Below, in pieces: positions 50,427 to 59,258 of a stretch of DNA of 64,000 bases (within the stretch, counting starts at the first letter, position 1; the number at the start of each line of letters is the position of its first letter). The translations under genes were made by a program, and so were the position numbers. The DNA comes from AC-56 sp963702195 (GTDB lineage: Bacteria; Actinomycetota; Thermoleophilia; Solirubrobacterales; 70-9), in contig OY969725.1 of the NCBI GenBank assembly GCA_963702195.1, positions 372,001 to 436,000 on the forward strand, read 5' to 3'. A model generated the notes under the pieces. It was not told the origin of the DNA, ran no database searches, and saw only the letters and a program-made list of their open reading frames with translations.

Positions 50427-51233
50427 TTACCCGTTGAGCCCGCACTCGGTTCGGTCGGTGCCGGCCCAGCGGCCAGCGCGCGGGTCTCCATCATGCCCCG
50501 GCTTCGTGGTGCACGGCATGCAGCCGATCGAGGGGTAGCCCTGGTCGTGGAGCGGGTTGTACGGGACGTGATGGTCCTTGATGTAGCTCCAGACCGCCCT
50601 GTCGTCCCAGTCGACGAGCGGGTTGAGCTTCCAGCGGTCGAAGCGGATATCCCAGCCGAACCGGGAGGCCTCCGCGCGCGTTGCCGAGTCGACCCGACGA
50701 ACGCCCGAGACCCAGCACTCCGTCCCGTCGAGCGCACTCCGCATCGTCTCGACCTTGCGAGTCGCGCAGCAGTCGTCATCGTCGCCCCACTCGCCGGCAT
50801 CCCATCGCTCGCGAAGCCGCGGCGGATTCTTTTGGACGAAGCGCTCGAACTCGATGCCGTAACGGGTGGCCAGGGCGTCCCGCGTGTCGTACGTCTCCGG
50901 GAAGAGCAGCTCGGTGTCGAGATAGAAAAAGCGGACGTTCGGGTCGATCCGGTGGGCCATGTCGATGACCACGGAGCTGGTCTTCTGGAACGAAACGGCG
51001 AAGCCGAGGCTCGATCCGAAGCTCTCGATCGCCCAGGCGATTGCTTCCTCGGCCCCCATCTCCTCGACGTCGGCCGAGATCTCGCTGGGATCCACCACGC
51101 GGCCGTTGATGGTAGGGAGCGGCTTCGGACTCCCGTTGCCGTTGGCGCCGTTGCGGTTCGCGCTTGGCACCTCGACATCTTCGGCATGAAGCAGCCGAGG
51201 CCTCGTCTCGAGCGCCGTCTGCCACACGCTCAT
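50427..51233 (-). CDS. cysH: assimilatory APS reductase
   Basis: 268 residues from the ATG at 51233, which overlaps the TGA of the sulfite reductase gene (ATGA). Cys155-Cys156 (DDCCATRK) and Cys238/Cys241 (GCMPC) bind the [4Fe-4S] cluster that marks APS rather than PAPS reductases. The catalytic Cys264 is in TECGL, where the usual ending is ECGLH; here it is ECGLNG. It reduces APS to sulfite and AMP with thioredoxin. The N-terminal 40 residues are an Asn/Gly-rich extension of no clear role. Confidence 0.93.
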   Translation of the reverse strand: MSVWQTALETRPRLLHAEDVEVPSANRNGANGNGSPKPLPTINGRVVDPSEISADVEEMGAEEAIAWAIESFGSSLGFAVSFQKTSSVVIDMAHRIDPNVRFFYLDTELLFPETYDTRDALATRYGIEFERFVQKNPPRLRERWDAGEWGDDDDCCATRKVETMRSALDGTECWVSGVRRVDSATRAEASRFGWDIRFDRWKLNPLVDWDDRAVWSYIKDHHVPYNPLHDQGYPSIGCMPCTTKPGHDGDPRAGRWAGTDRTECGLNG

Positions 51234-53110
51234 ACCGCGCACTCGCCCTCGCCGCGCTCGACCTGGTACGGCTCGGAGCGGCTCCAGTCGATGAAGTGGT
51301 CCATGTTTTCGAGGTTGAACTCGATCGGCATCGTCAGCTCGCTCGCGAGCTGCTCGAAGTGAGCGGTACCGACGCGGTCGACGAACTCGTTGAAGGTCTC
51401 GCCGTCGGTCCGCGACGCCTCGTAGTCGCGAATCCAGCGCTCAACCGCCTCCGGGACGCGCTTCGCGGGGAGCCGGAGCTTCAGCCGCCGGCCGAAGACC
51501 GTCTCGCCGCGCCCGTTGCCGCCGACGTGCGCGATGTAGGCGGGCACCGTGCGATCGCCCACCTTGATCGAGGCGCCATAGAAGCCGATGTTGCCGATGT
51601 GGTGCTGGCCGCACCCGTTCGGGCAGCCGCTCATGTTGATTCGAATGGCGCGCGTGAGCTCGTCGGTGATCCGCATCTCCTGGATGCGCTCCTGGATCGC
51701 CTGGTTCAGGCCCATCGAGCTCGTGATCCCGAGCTTGCAGGAGTCGGTGCCGGGGCACGAGACGACGTCCGAGACCTCGTCGTAGCCCCCGTCCCCGAGG
51801 CCGAGCTCGACCAGTCGCGTCCACACGGGGTAGACCGCCTCGTTCCGGACCCAGCGGAGGATCAGGTTCTGCTCGACGCTGGTGCGGGCGTAGCCACCGG
51901 TGAGGTCACGCATGAGATCCGCGACTCCGCGAAGCTGTTCCGGTGTCAGATCGCCGCGGGTGATCTTGATCGCCACGGTGGAGAAGCCCTCCTGGCGCTG
52001 CGGGCGGACGTTCGACTCGGCGAAGCGGTCGAACTCGGAGCGGTCGCCATTGGGGCTTCGGTGCTCGGGGGCGGGCCCCGGCGCGCCAGCCTCCTCGTCG
52101 TCGGTGTAGAGCAAGCGGTCCATGGAGAAATCGCGGTCGGCGACCCAGTCACCCTCCATCTCTTCTTCGACCATCTCACGGAACGCGTCGACGCCGACCT
52201 TGTCGACGAGGACCTTGATCCGGGCGCGGGCGCGGTTGACGCGCAGCCAATCCTGGCGGTCGAAGATGCGGAGAATCGCCTCGGTGACCTTGAGGTAATC
52301 GCCGTTGTCGAGCTCGACGAACTCGTAGAGGACCGGCGCGACACGGGGCATGATCGAGGTGCCGCCGCCGACCACCATCTTTACGCCGCGCACACCGTCC
52401 CGGACGCGGGGCACGAAGCCGAGGTCGTGAATGCCCACGATCGCCCGATCGGCGTCGCTGGCCGTGAACGCGGTCTTGAACTTCCGCGGCATCGTCTGCG
52501 AGACGGGGTGCCGGACGAAGTACCGGACGTAGGCGCCGCCGTACGGAGTGATGTCGAACGGCTCGTCCTCGGCGACGCCCGCATAGGGGTCGCCGGTCAC
52601 GTTGCGCATCGTGTTGCCGCAGCCCTCGCGCGAGGACAGCCCGGCGTCGCCCAGCTCGCGGATCAGCTTTGCCGCGTCGGGGAGGGGGACGTGGTGCATC
52701 TGGATGTTCTGCCGGGTCGTGATATGGCCCTTGCGGAGTGGGACGTACTTGGAGATCACGTCGGCGAACGCCTCGAGCTGCTCGGGATTGATCCCGCCGA
52801 GCGGGAGCTTCACGCGGATCATCTGCCGCTCCGGCTGGCGCTGGCCGTACACGCCCTGCTTGAGGCGGAACTTGATGAACTCGTCCTCGGGCTGGTCGCC
52901 CTTCAGAAAGCGGGTGGACTCGGTGTCGAAGTCGTCGAATTCCCGCTCGAGGATGGGGATTACGTTCCCGGGGACGTTGTCGTAGACCTCGGGGTTCTCC
53001 AGCGAGCCGACCTTGCCCTTGCCTGGCTGGTCGCTGGGCGTGACATCGAGCTTGTGCTCCTCGGCGACGCGCTCCGCCACCGACCGTTGCTCTACGGCCG
53101 TCGGTTCCAT
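51230..53110 (-). CDS. ferredoxin-type sulfite (or nitrite) reductase
   Basis: 626 residues from the ATG at 53110; a GTG slightly upstream is less likely. Two halves each hold the siroheme reductase repeat. The cluster Cys residues are in CPGTDSCKLG and SGCPNGCGQHH. GHITTRQNIQMHHVP and NTMRNVTGDP are also typical. It reduces sulfite to sulfide with six electrons from ferredoxin. Coupling to cysH makes sulfite the likely substrate. A -10-like TGTAAT ends nine bases before the ATG, with no ribosome site, so the mRNA is probably leaderless. Confidence 0.93.
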   Translation of the reverse strand: MEPTAVEQRSVAERVAEEHKLDVTPSDQPGKGKVGSLENPEVYDNVPGNVIPILEREFDDFDTESTRFLKGDQPEDEFIKFRLKQGVYGQRQPERQMIRVKLPLGGINPEQLEAFADVISKYVPLRKGHITTRQNIQMHHVPLPDAAKLIRELGDAGLSSREGCGNTMRNVTGDPYAGVAEDEPFDITPYGGAYVRYFVRHPVSQTMPRKFKTAFTASDADRAIVGIHDLGFVPRVRDGVRGVKMVVGGGTSIMPRVAPVLYEFVELDNGDYLKVTEAILRIFDRQDWLRVNRARARIKVLVDKVGVDAFREMVEEEMEGDWVADRDFSMDRLLYTDDEEAGAPGPAPEHRSPNGDRSEFDRFAESNVRPQRQEGFSTVAIKITRGDLTPEQLRGVADLMRDLTGGYARTSVEQNLILRWVRNEAVYPVWTRLVELGLGDGGYDEVSDVVSCPGTDSCKLGITSSMGLNQAIQERIQEMRITDELTRAIRINMSGCPNGCGQHHIGNIGFYGASIKVGDRTVPAYIAHVGGNGRGETVFGRRLKLRLPAKRVPEAVERWIRDYEASRTDGETFNEFVDRVGTAHFEQLASELTMPIEFNLENMDHFIDWSRSEPYQVERGEGECAV

Positions 53111-53119
53111 CGGGGGAGT

Positions 53120-53125
53120 ATTACA
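53120..53125 (-). promoter_or_regulatory. -10-like box TGTAAT of sir-cysH operon
   Basis: TGTAAT on the minus strand, nine bases before the ATG of the sulfite reductase gene. Expected transcription start falls at or within a few bases of the ATG. Confidence 0.5.
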
Positions 53126-53188
53126 CAAATCCCGACCGACTTTAGGGCCTTTAGCACCCGCTCATGCGCACAGGCGGGCGCGGCAGGC

Positions 53189-53218
53189 AGATGGGGCGCC
53201 CAGCCGGGCGCCCCATCT
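53189..53218 (-). terminator. strong hairpin downstream of dodecin gene
   Basis: A 13-bp perfect stem (arms 53189-53201 and 53206-53218, AGATGGGGCGCCC) with loop AGCC lies 16 bases after the dodecin stop. It is GC-rich and lacks a clear T tract. It sits between two minus-strand units and most likely ends dodecin transcription before the sulfite reductase promoter. Confidence 0.6.
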
Positions 53219-53233
53219 CTGCACGCCTATGCC

Positions 53234-53443
53234 TCAGTCGACGTCGGTGCCCTCGATCAGGAAGGCGACGCGCACGTGGGCGCGGTACTCGTCCAGGTTC
53301 TCGCCGCGGATCCCGGTGCTGACGATGTCGACGGCGCGAACGTTGCGCAGCGAGCCCTGCGCCTGACTCAGCGCCTGCTTCGCCGCGTCGTCGGTGGACG
53401 TCTTCGAGCTTCCGACCAGCTCGATGATCTTGACAACCGCCAC
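53234..53443 (-). CDS. dodecin-family protein
   Basis: 69 residues from a GTG with AGGAGGAG just upstream; longer open frames are not used. VKIIELVGSSKTSTDDAAKQAL and RAHVRVAFLIEG match dodecins, which form hollow 12-mers that store flavin or bind other ligands. Flavin-binding dodecins have a Trp in the LRNLDWFEV segment; here it reads LRNVRAVDIV, without Trp. That places it nearer to the non-flavin dodecins, such as the calcium-binding form of M. tuberculosis. Ligand unknown. Confidence 0.88.
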   Translation of the reverse strand: MAVVKIIELVGSSKTSTDDAAKQALSQAQGSLRNVRAVDIVSTGIRGENLDEYRAHVRVAFLIEGTDVD

Positions 53444-53493
53444 TCTCTCCTCCTGTCGTCGGGGTGAACGGAACGACGCTTTCTCCGGGTGTT

Positions 53494-53724
53494 CTATCCG
53501 GAATCGGAGCCCCAGGCAAGGAGCTGGGCCCGGGAGACGCCCTCGAGCAGGGCGGCGCGCTGCCAGCGACTCTGAGTCGCGGCCTTCGGCGCGGGGGCGG
53601 GCGCGGTGTCCGCCAGGAACTGCTCGACGGCGGCGACGACCGCCGCCGCGTCGCTTTGGGAGCTGGTCTCGGTGAGCAGGGTGATGCTGGGCCGCAGGGG
53701 ATGGCGCTCGCCGTTTCGGGACAT
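53494..53724 (-). CDS. small hypothetical protein, possibly carboxylase epsilon-like
   Basis: 76 residues. After a strand ITLLTETS it has a helix AAAVVAAVEQFLADTAP, an Ala/Pro linker and SRWQRAALLEGVSR. The helix, linker and late Trp recall epsilon subunits of actinobacterial acyl-CoA carboxylases, and a carboxylase beta chain is encoded at 56308-57876, but similarity is weak. It lies 50 bases upstream of dodecin on the same strand and may be cotranscribed. Confidence 0.5.
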   Translation of the reverse strand: MSRNGERHPLRPSITLLTETSSQSDAAAVVAAVEQFLADTAPAPAPKAATQSRWQRAALLEGVSRAQLLAWGSDSG

Positions 53725-53744
53725 CGGCGCTCACTCTAGGGCCT

Positions 53745-53750
53745 TAACCT
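53745..53750 (+). promoter_or_regulatory. -10-like box TAACCT
   Basis: TAACCT, seven bases before the GTG at 53758, same hexamer as before the genes at 27755 and 50390. Confidence 0.45.
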
Positions 53751-53757
53751 CGGCGAC

Positions 53758-54621
53758 GTGACGGAGGTCCCGGTCCTGGACGGCGACGCGGTCTTGGCCG
53801 CCGTTTACCCGTCGCTCGCCATCGAGCGCGTGCGAACGGCATTCGAGCGGCACGCGACCGGCGAGTGGGCGATGCCGTCGAAGGTCTATCTCGACGCGCC
53901 CCCCAACGGCGACTTCCGCGCCATGCCTGCCCGCGGGGACGGATTCGCGAGCCTCAAGTGGGTCACCTCGTTCCCCCGGAACTCGGAGCGCGGGCTGCCC
54001 GTCGTCACCGGTGCGCTCCTGCTCTCGGCGCGGGTGCTGGGCGCCCCCGGCGCGAGCTCGGTCGGGGTCATCGGCTGTGGCGTGAACGGAGCGGCGGCCG
54101 GGCGCTGCCTCGCGGCGGCCGGCTTCGGGCCGGGCGTCTGCGCCGACCTGCGCGCGGAGGCCGGCGAGGCCCTCGCCGATGAGCTCGGGTGGCGCGCCGG
54201 CGATCGCGCCGAGGCCGCCGGTCAGGACGTGGTGGTCACGGTGACGCCGGGCAGCGCGCCGGTGGTCCTCGCGACCGACCTGCGGCCGGGCCAGCACGTC
54301 GCGGCCCTGGGCGCCGACGCCAGGGGCAAGGCGGAGCTCGAGCAGGCGGCGCTCGCGCGCTGCCTGCTGTTCTGCGACGACTGGCCGCAGGCCTCGGCGG
54401 GGGGCGAGCTGTCCGGCGCCGTCGCCGCTGGCCGAGTCGATCGCGACGGCGTGACGCAGATCGGCGACGTCATCCTCGGCCGCGTGGAAGGCCGGCAGGG
54501 ACCCGACGAGATCACCTTCTTCGACTCGACCGGCCTGGCGATCCAGGACCTCGCGATCGCGATCGCGGTCTACGAGGCGTGGCGGGACGATCGCATCGAG
54601 GCGGAGGTCGTCGGGCTCTAG
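53758..54621 (+). CDS. ornithine cyclodeaminase/mu-crystallin-like protein with internal deletion
   Basis: 287 residues from a GTG. AIERVRTAFERHATGEWAMPSK, LKWVTSFPRN, the Rossmann loop VGVIGCGVNGAAAGRCLAAAG and TFFDSTGLAIQDLAIA are family landmarks. The family does NAD-linked deamination or imine reduction of amino and keto acids. In usual members about 30 residues separate GALLLSD from the Rossmann strand and contain the ALRTGAAS helix with substrate-contacting Arg; here GALLLSA runs straight into RVLGAPGASSVGVIG. An in-frame loss is the simplest reading, so normal catalysis is doubtful. The stop overlaps the convergent kinase stop by four bases. Confidence 0.78.
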   Translation: MTEVPVLDGDAVLAAVYPSLAIERVRTAFERHATGEWAMPSKVYLDAPPNGDFRAMPARGDGFASLKWVTSFPRNSERGLPVVTGALLLSARVLGAPGASSVGVIGCGVNGAAAGRCLAAAGFGPGVCADLRAEAGEALADELGWRAGDRAEAAGQDVVVTVTPGSAPVVLATDLRPGQHVAALGADARGKAELEQAALARCLLFCDDWPQASAGGELSGAVAAGRVDRDGVTQIGDVILGRVEGRQGPDEITFFDSTGLAIQDLAIAIAVYEAWRDDRIEAEVVGL

Positions 54622-55730
54622 TGCTTCTTCTCCTGGCCGGGCGGGACCTTCTCGTCCTTGGTCGGCTTCGGCCCCTTCGGGGGCTTGGGTGGCCTGGCGT
54701 TGGGAGGAGGGGCGGGGGCGGGAGCTGTCACCGTTGACGTAGTCGTCGCGGGAGCGGCGGTTTCGGTCGCCGTGCGCGTCGTGGTCTGCTGCGGGGGAAG
54801 CTTGTCGCGGGCGCCGGCGGTCGTTGTCCCATCGGATCCGCCGCCGGCGAGGGCGACCGCGACGATGCCTCCGACGATCGCAAGCGCTACGACGGCCGCC
54901 AGCACGCGTCGAGCGCTGACCTCGACCACTCGCGAGCCGGTGCTCGCGGCAGCGGCGAGGGGCACGGTCGCGGTGGTCGCGCGGTCCTCATAGGTGTCCA
55001 TGAGCGCCATGGCCTGCGTCGCCGACGCCGGGCGCTCCTGCGGATCGGCGGCGGTGAGGCGGTCGGCGAGTGCTTCGAGCTGTGGCACGGGGGCGCCGGC
55101 GAGCGTCTCGGTGAGGACGACGCCGAGGGCGTAGAGATCGGAGCGCTCGGTGGCCGCCTCGCCGGCGAGCACCTCGGGCGCCATGTACTTGAGCGTCCCG
55201 ATCACCTCACCCGTCGCCGTGAGCTGAGTCGCGTCCTCGGGCTGGGCGATGCCGAAGTCGGTCAGATGCGCATTGCCTGCGTCGTCGAGCAGGATGTTGG
55301 ACGGCTTGACGTCCCGGTGGACCACGCCGGCGGCGTGGATCGCGGCCAGGGCACTCAGTAGTTGGCGTGCGAGGTGCTGCGGATCGACCTGGCCGGCCTC
55401 GCCAGTGGCGATGCGGTCCGCGAGCGTGCCCCCGGCCACGTACTCCATGACGATGTACGGGCGCTCGCTCTCGTCGGAGTAATCGAGCATGCCGACGAGG
55501 CTCGGATTCGACAGGCGCGCGGCCACCCGGGCCTCTCGCCGGAAGCGCGCGACGTAGCCGGGCTTCTCCGCCAGCACGTCGGAGAGGAGCTTCACGGCGA
55601 CCTCGCGCTCCAGCTGGGTGTCATGGGCCAGCCAGACGGTGGCCATGCCGCCACTGGCGATCCGGCGTTCGAGCCGGTAGCGCACGCCGAGAATCACCCC
55701 AGGCGCCGGTGTGCCGCCCTCAGGGGCCAT
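54618..55730 (-). CDS. membrane Ser/Thr protein kinase (PknB-like)
   Basis: 370 residues. The kinase domain (about 16-250) has the Gly-rich loop IASGGMATV, Lys47, catalytic HRDVKPSN (Asp140), DFG (158-160) and APE (184-186). One membrane helix follows (about 277-297, VLAAVVALAIVGGIVAVALA). The outer tail is Thr/Pro-rich and ends basic; it has no PASTA domain. Such kinases regulate growth and wall synthesis in actinobacteria. The domain is slightly short between APE and the end. It starts 12 bases after the (frameshifted) membrane gene, so the two form an operon. Confidence 0.9.
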   Translation of the reverse strand: MAPEGGTPAPGVILGVRYRLERRIASGGMATVWLAHDTQLEREVAVKLLSDVLAEKPGYVARFRREARVAARLSNPSLVGMLDYSDESERPYIVMEYVAGGTLADRIATGEAGQVDPQHLARQLLSALAAIHAAGVVHRDVKPSNILLDDAGNAHLTDFGIAQPEDATQLTATGEVIGTLKYMAPEVLAGEAATERSDLYALGVVLTETLAGAPVPQLEALADRLTAADPQERPASATQAMALMDTYEDRATTATVPLAAAASTGSRVVEVSARRVLAAVVALAIVGGIVAVALAGGGSDGTTTAGARDKLPPQQTTTRTATETAAPATTTSTVTAPAPAPPPNARPPKPPKGPKPTKDEKVPPGQEKKH

Positions 55731-55742
55731 CGAGCTCGCCCG

Positions 55743-56059
55743 TCAGCTTCTGCTGCCGCGAGGGAGAGGCTGGGTCGCGGTCTCCGCCTCGAGGTCGTCC
55801 TCGGGAGCCGTGGGCGCGGGTGGGGGCTCGGGGCCGGGAGCCGCGCGGCGGAGCGGTCGGTTCCCTCATTTGGCTTGAGCGTGATCACGACGGAGACCCT
55901 CGCCCGGCTGAGGAGCGCCCCCGCAGCGAGGACCAGCGCCGCCCCGAGGCCGATCCAGGCGCTGCGATTGGGCTCGTACCAGTGCAGGAACAGGCTGACG
56001 ATGAGGGCGATCGCGCCCAACACCACCAGTACCTGCCCGCCGTTGATCCGCTCCGGCAT
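55743..56059 (-). pseudogene. small membrane protein gene with probable frameshift
   Basis: From the ATG at 56059 (GTAGGAGGTGATCG upstream, a strong ribosome site) the frame gives two membrane helices (VLVVLGAIALIVSLFLHW and WIGLGAALVLAAGALL), then VVITLKPNEG. After that the frame turns Arg/Pro-rich and would run into the kinase gene to 55694. In the neighbouring frame the same DNA reads AAPGPEPPPAPTAPEDDLE and ends at a TGA at 55743-55745, 12 bases before the kinase ATG. Coding character therefore changes frame near 55855-55870. This is either a real frameshift mutation or a sequencing error. Function unknown; likely linked to the kinase. Confidence 0.6.
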
Positions 56060-56307
56060 CGATCACCTCCTACCCGAATAGCTCGCAGCTACGACGTCAG
56101 TACGATCGCCCGCAGGGCGTCTCAGGCCAGCGATTTCTTCGTGGCTAAGCCGCGGTGGAGGGGTCAAGCGGGCACTCGGCGACGCAGTTCGGACCTACGC
56201 GGTGTGGATCAGGCCGATGGCCGGCGGATGGCGGAGATCGCGGACGAGGCATTCGACGGCCACGGCATCGACCTCGTGGTCGACGGTCCGCTCGGGTTGG
56301 CGGCCCG
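56060..56307. other. 248-bp gap between kinase operon and carboxylase gene
   Basis: The first part is the leader of the membrane gene (ribosome site at 56064-56076). A plus-strand frame from GTG at about 56204 to TAG at 56309-56311 encodes about 35 residues ending HGIDLVVDGPLGLAAR and overlaps the convergent carboxylase stop; it may be a gene remnant but has no recognisable match. Nothing else is supported. Confidence 0.4.
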
Positions 56308-57876
<1,569 letters not shown>

Positions 57877-57886
57877 GGGGCGGCGG

Positions 57887-57892
57887 ATTCTA
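57887..57892 (-). promoter_or_regulatory. -10-like box TAGAAT
   Basis: TAGAAT on the minus strand, ten bases before the ATG of the carboxylase gene, with no ribosome site in between. Confidence 0.45.
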
Positions 57893-58050
57893 TGGCGGTA
57901 GCGGATCAGTGCATCGGCGGGGATGCGAGGGGCGGCCGATCCTTTCTAAGGCAACGGTGAGCGTGGCGACCTCGGCCGGTCCCAACTTGACGCCGGTCGC
58001 GGAGTCGTCGCACAACAGCCGAGCAGGCGCCCGCGGCGAGCAATCCGGCC

Positions 58051-58071
58051 GCGAGCGCTACGGGCGCTCGC
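58051..58071 (-). terminator. hairpin downstream of HD-GYP-like gene
   Basis: GCGAGCGC (58051-58058) pairs perfectly with GCGCTCGC (58064-58071) around TACGG. It lies about 70 bases past the stop of the minus-strand gene at 58144 and before the carboxylase promoter. There is no T tract, so it is a tentative terminator. The rest of the 57877-58143 gap shows nothing supportable; a 66-codon minus frame (57906-58106) lacks coding features. Confidence 0.35.
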
Positions 58072-58143
58072 CGTCCGCTGATCGTCAGTCCCCTCCGGCG
58101 TTCCACGGGCCGATCATGAACCCGGAATCTCCGATTTCAAGGG

Positions 58144-58794
58144 TCAGCGACGGGTCACGCGGTCCAGCATTCCGGCGAGCGCCTCGACAACGCGCGGATC
58201 GAGCTCGCGGCCGGCCGCAGCCCGCAGCACCTGAAAGGCCGCGGTGCGATGTTCGGCCGGGGTGCCGCCCGGCTGTGGAGTCGTCAGGGCCGAATCACAC
58301 GCGCACGCCACTCGTACGATCCGCGATTCGAGCGGGATCCGCTCGCCCGCAAGGCCGGCGGGGCCGCGGCCGTCGAAGCGCTCGGCGGTGGCCCCGATCC
58401 AGGCACAGATCTCGGCGGGGACGCCGGCTCCCAGCGCCAGCTCCGCTCCGTAGCCGGGGTGAGCGTCGATCAGCGCGCGCCCCTCAGCGCTCCGCTGCTC
58501 CGGGCTGGCGGCCAGCACCCCGGCCGGGACGTAGATCATCCCCACCTCGTGGAGGCGGGCGGTCTCGCGCACGGCCTCGGCGTGCTCGCGCTCGAACGCG
58601 AGCTCGACGGCCGCCGCGAAGGCGTAGGAGGCCGTCGCCTCGGCGTGCTCCCGGGATCCTCGGCGGTGGTCCTCGAGGGCGTCGAGCAGGGTCGCGCCCC
58701 GCGCCCGCGCGAGCTCCGCCGGGTCCGCCTGGGCGCTGCCCCCCGCGAGGTCAGCCGCGCTCGAAGGGGCGCCGCTCTGGGGATCCCAGCTCAT
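58144..58794 (-). CDS. degenerate HD-GYP-like protein
   Basis: 216 residues from the ATG at 58794; the frame is open upstream but overlaps the previous gene in a non-coding style. LHEVGMIYVPAGVLAASPEQ, IDAHPGYGAELAL and AERFDGRGPAGLAGERIPLESRIVRVACACDS follow the HD-GYP pattern. The HD pair is HE, and the HHE residues before RFDG are replaced (GATAERFDG), so most metal ligands are missing. Active c-di-GMP hydrolysis is unlikely; a binding or scaffold role is possible. Its start overlaps the end of the SRPBCC gene by 44 bases. Confidence 0.7.
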   Translation of the reverse strand: MSWDPQSGAPSSAADLAGGSAQADPAELARARGATLLDALEDHRRGSREHAEATASYAFAAAVELAFEREHAEAVRETARLHEVGMIYVPAGVLAASPEQRSAEGRALIDAHPGYGAELALGAGVPAEICAWIGATAERFDGRGPAGLAGERIPLESRIVRVACACDSALTTPQPGGTPAEHRTAAFQVLRAAAGRELDPRVVEALAGMLDRVTRR

Positions 58795-59101
58795 TGAGGA
58801 GCTGCTCCAACACAGCGTCCGCACAGCGAGGATCCGGCCGCGAGTGCTCGGCGGTGATCGAGACCGAGGTGCCGAAGCCCTTCTCGGCCAGCTCGAGCGC
58901 GATCCGCCCACTGCCGGAGCCGTTGCCCGGCGTGGACCATGCGAGCACCCGTTCCGGCTCCCGGTCGGTGACCTGGACGGAAACCGGCTCCGCCGTGCCC
59001 ACGAGCCCCGCCATCCAGGCCTCCATGCGTGCCACGTCGTCCGCCAGCTCCCACAGCTCGGGTGGGGACTTCACGAGCGTTCGCTTCGCTTTTGATTCCA
59101 T
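58751..59101 (-). CDS. SRPBCC/START-like protein
   Basis: 116 residues. The start KAKRTLVKSPPELWELADDVARMEAWM and GRIALELAEKGFGTSVSITAE match the helix-grip SRPBCC fold, which forms a cavity for hydrophobic ligands. It is shorter than typical (about 140). The 3' end overlaps the HD-GYP-like gene by 44 bases, so the two are cotranscribed. Ligand unknown. Confidence 0.65.
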   Translation of the reverse strand: MESKAKRTLVKSPPELWELADDVARMEAWMAGLVGTAEPVSVQVTDREPERVLAWSTPGNGSGSGRIALELAEKGFGTSVSITAEHSRPDPRCADAVLEQLLNELGSPERRPFERG

Positions 59102-59258
59102 CGCGCCGGGGTTCTGTCATCCGGTGGCGACTCCTCCCCGCGGCCAGGCCGTTGCAGACTGCTCCTCTACAGGTGCGTCGCGATCCGGGACTCGTCGATC
59201 GGGAGCGCGTGGGCCTCTCCCTCCCAACTTTCACGCCACTCGAAGGGGGCGTTCCTCC

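Noticed and set aside
57906..58106. 66-codon minus frame with a hydrophobic stretch
   Set aside because: No ribosome site or promoter box and no conserved feature; the Ala/Leu run is expected by chance at this GC content.
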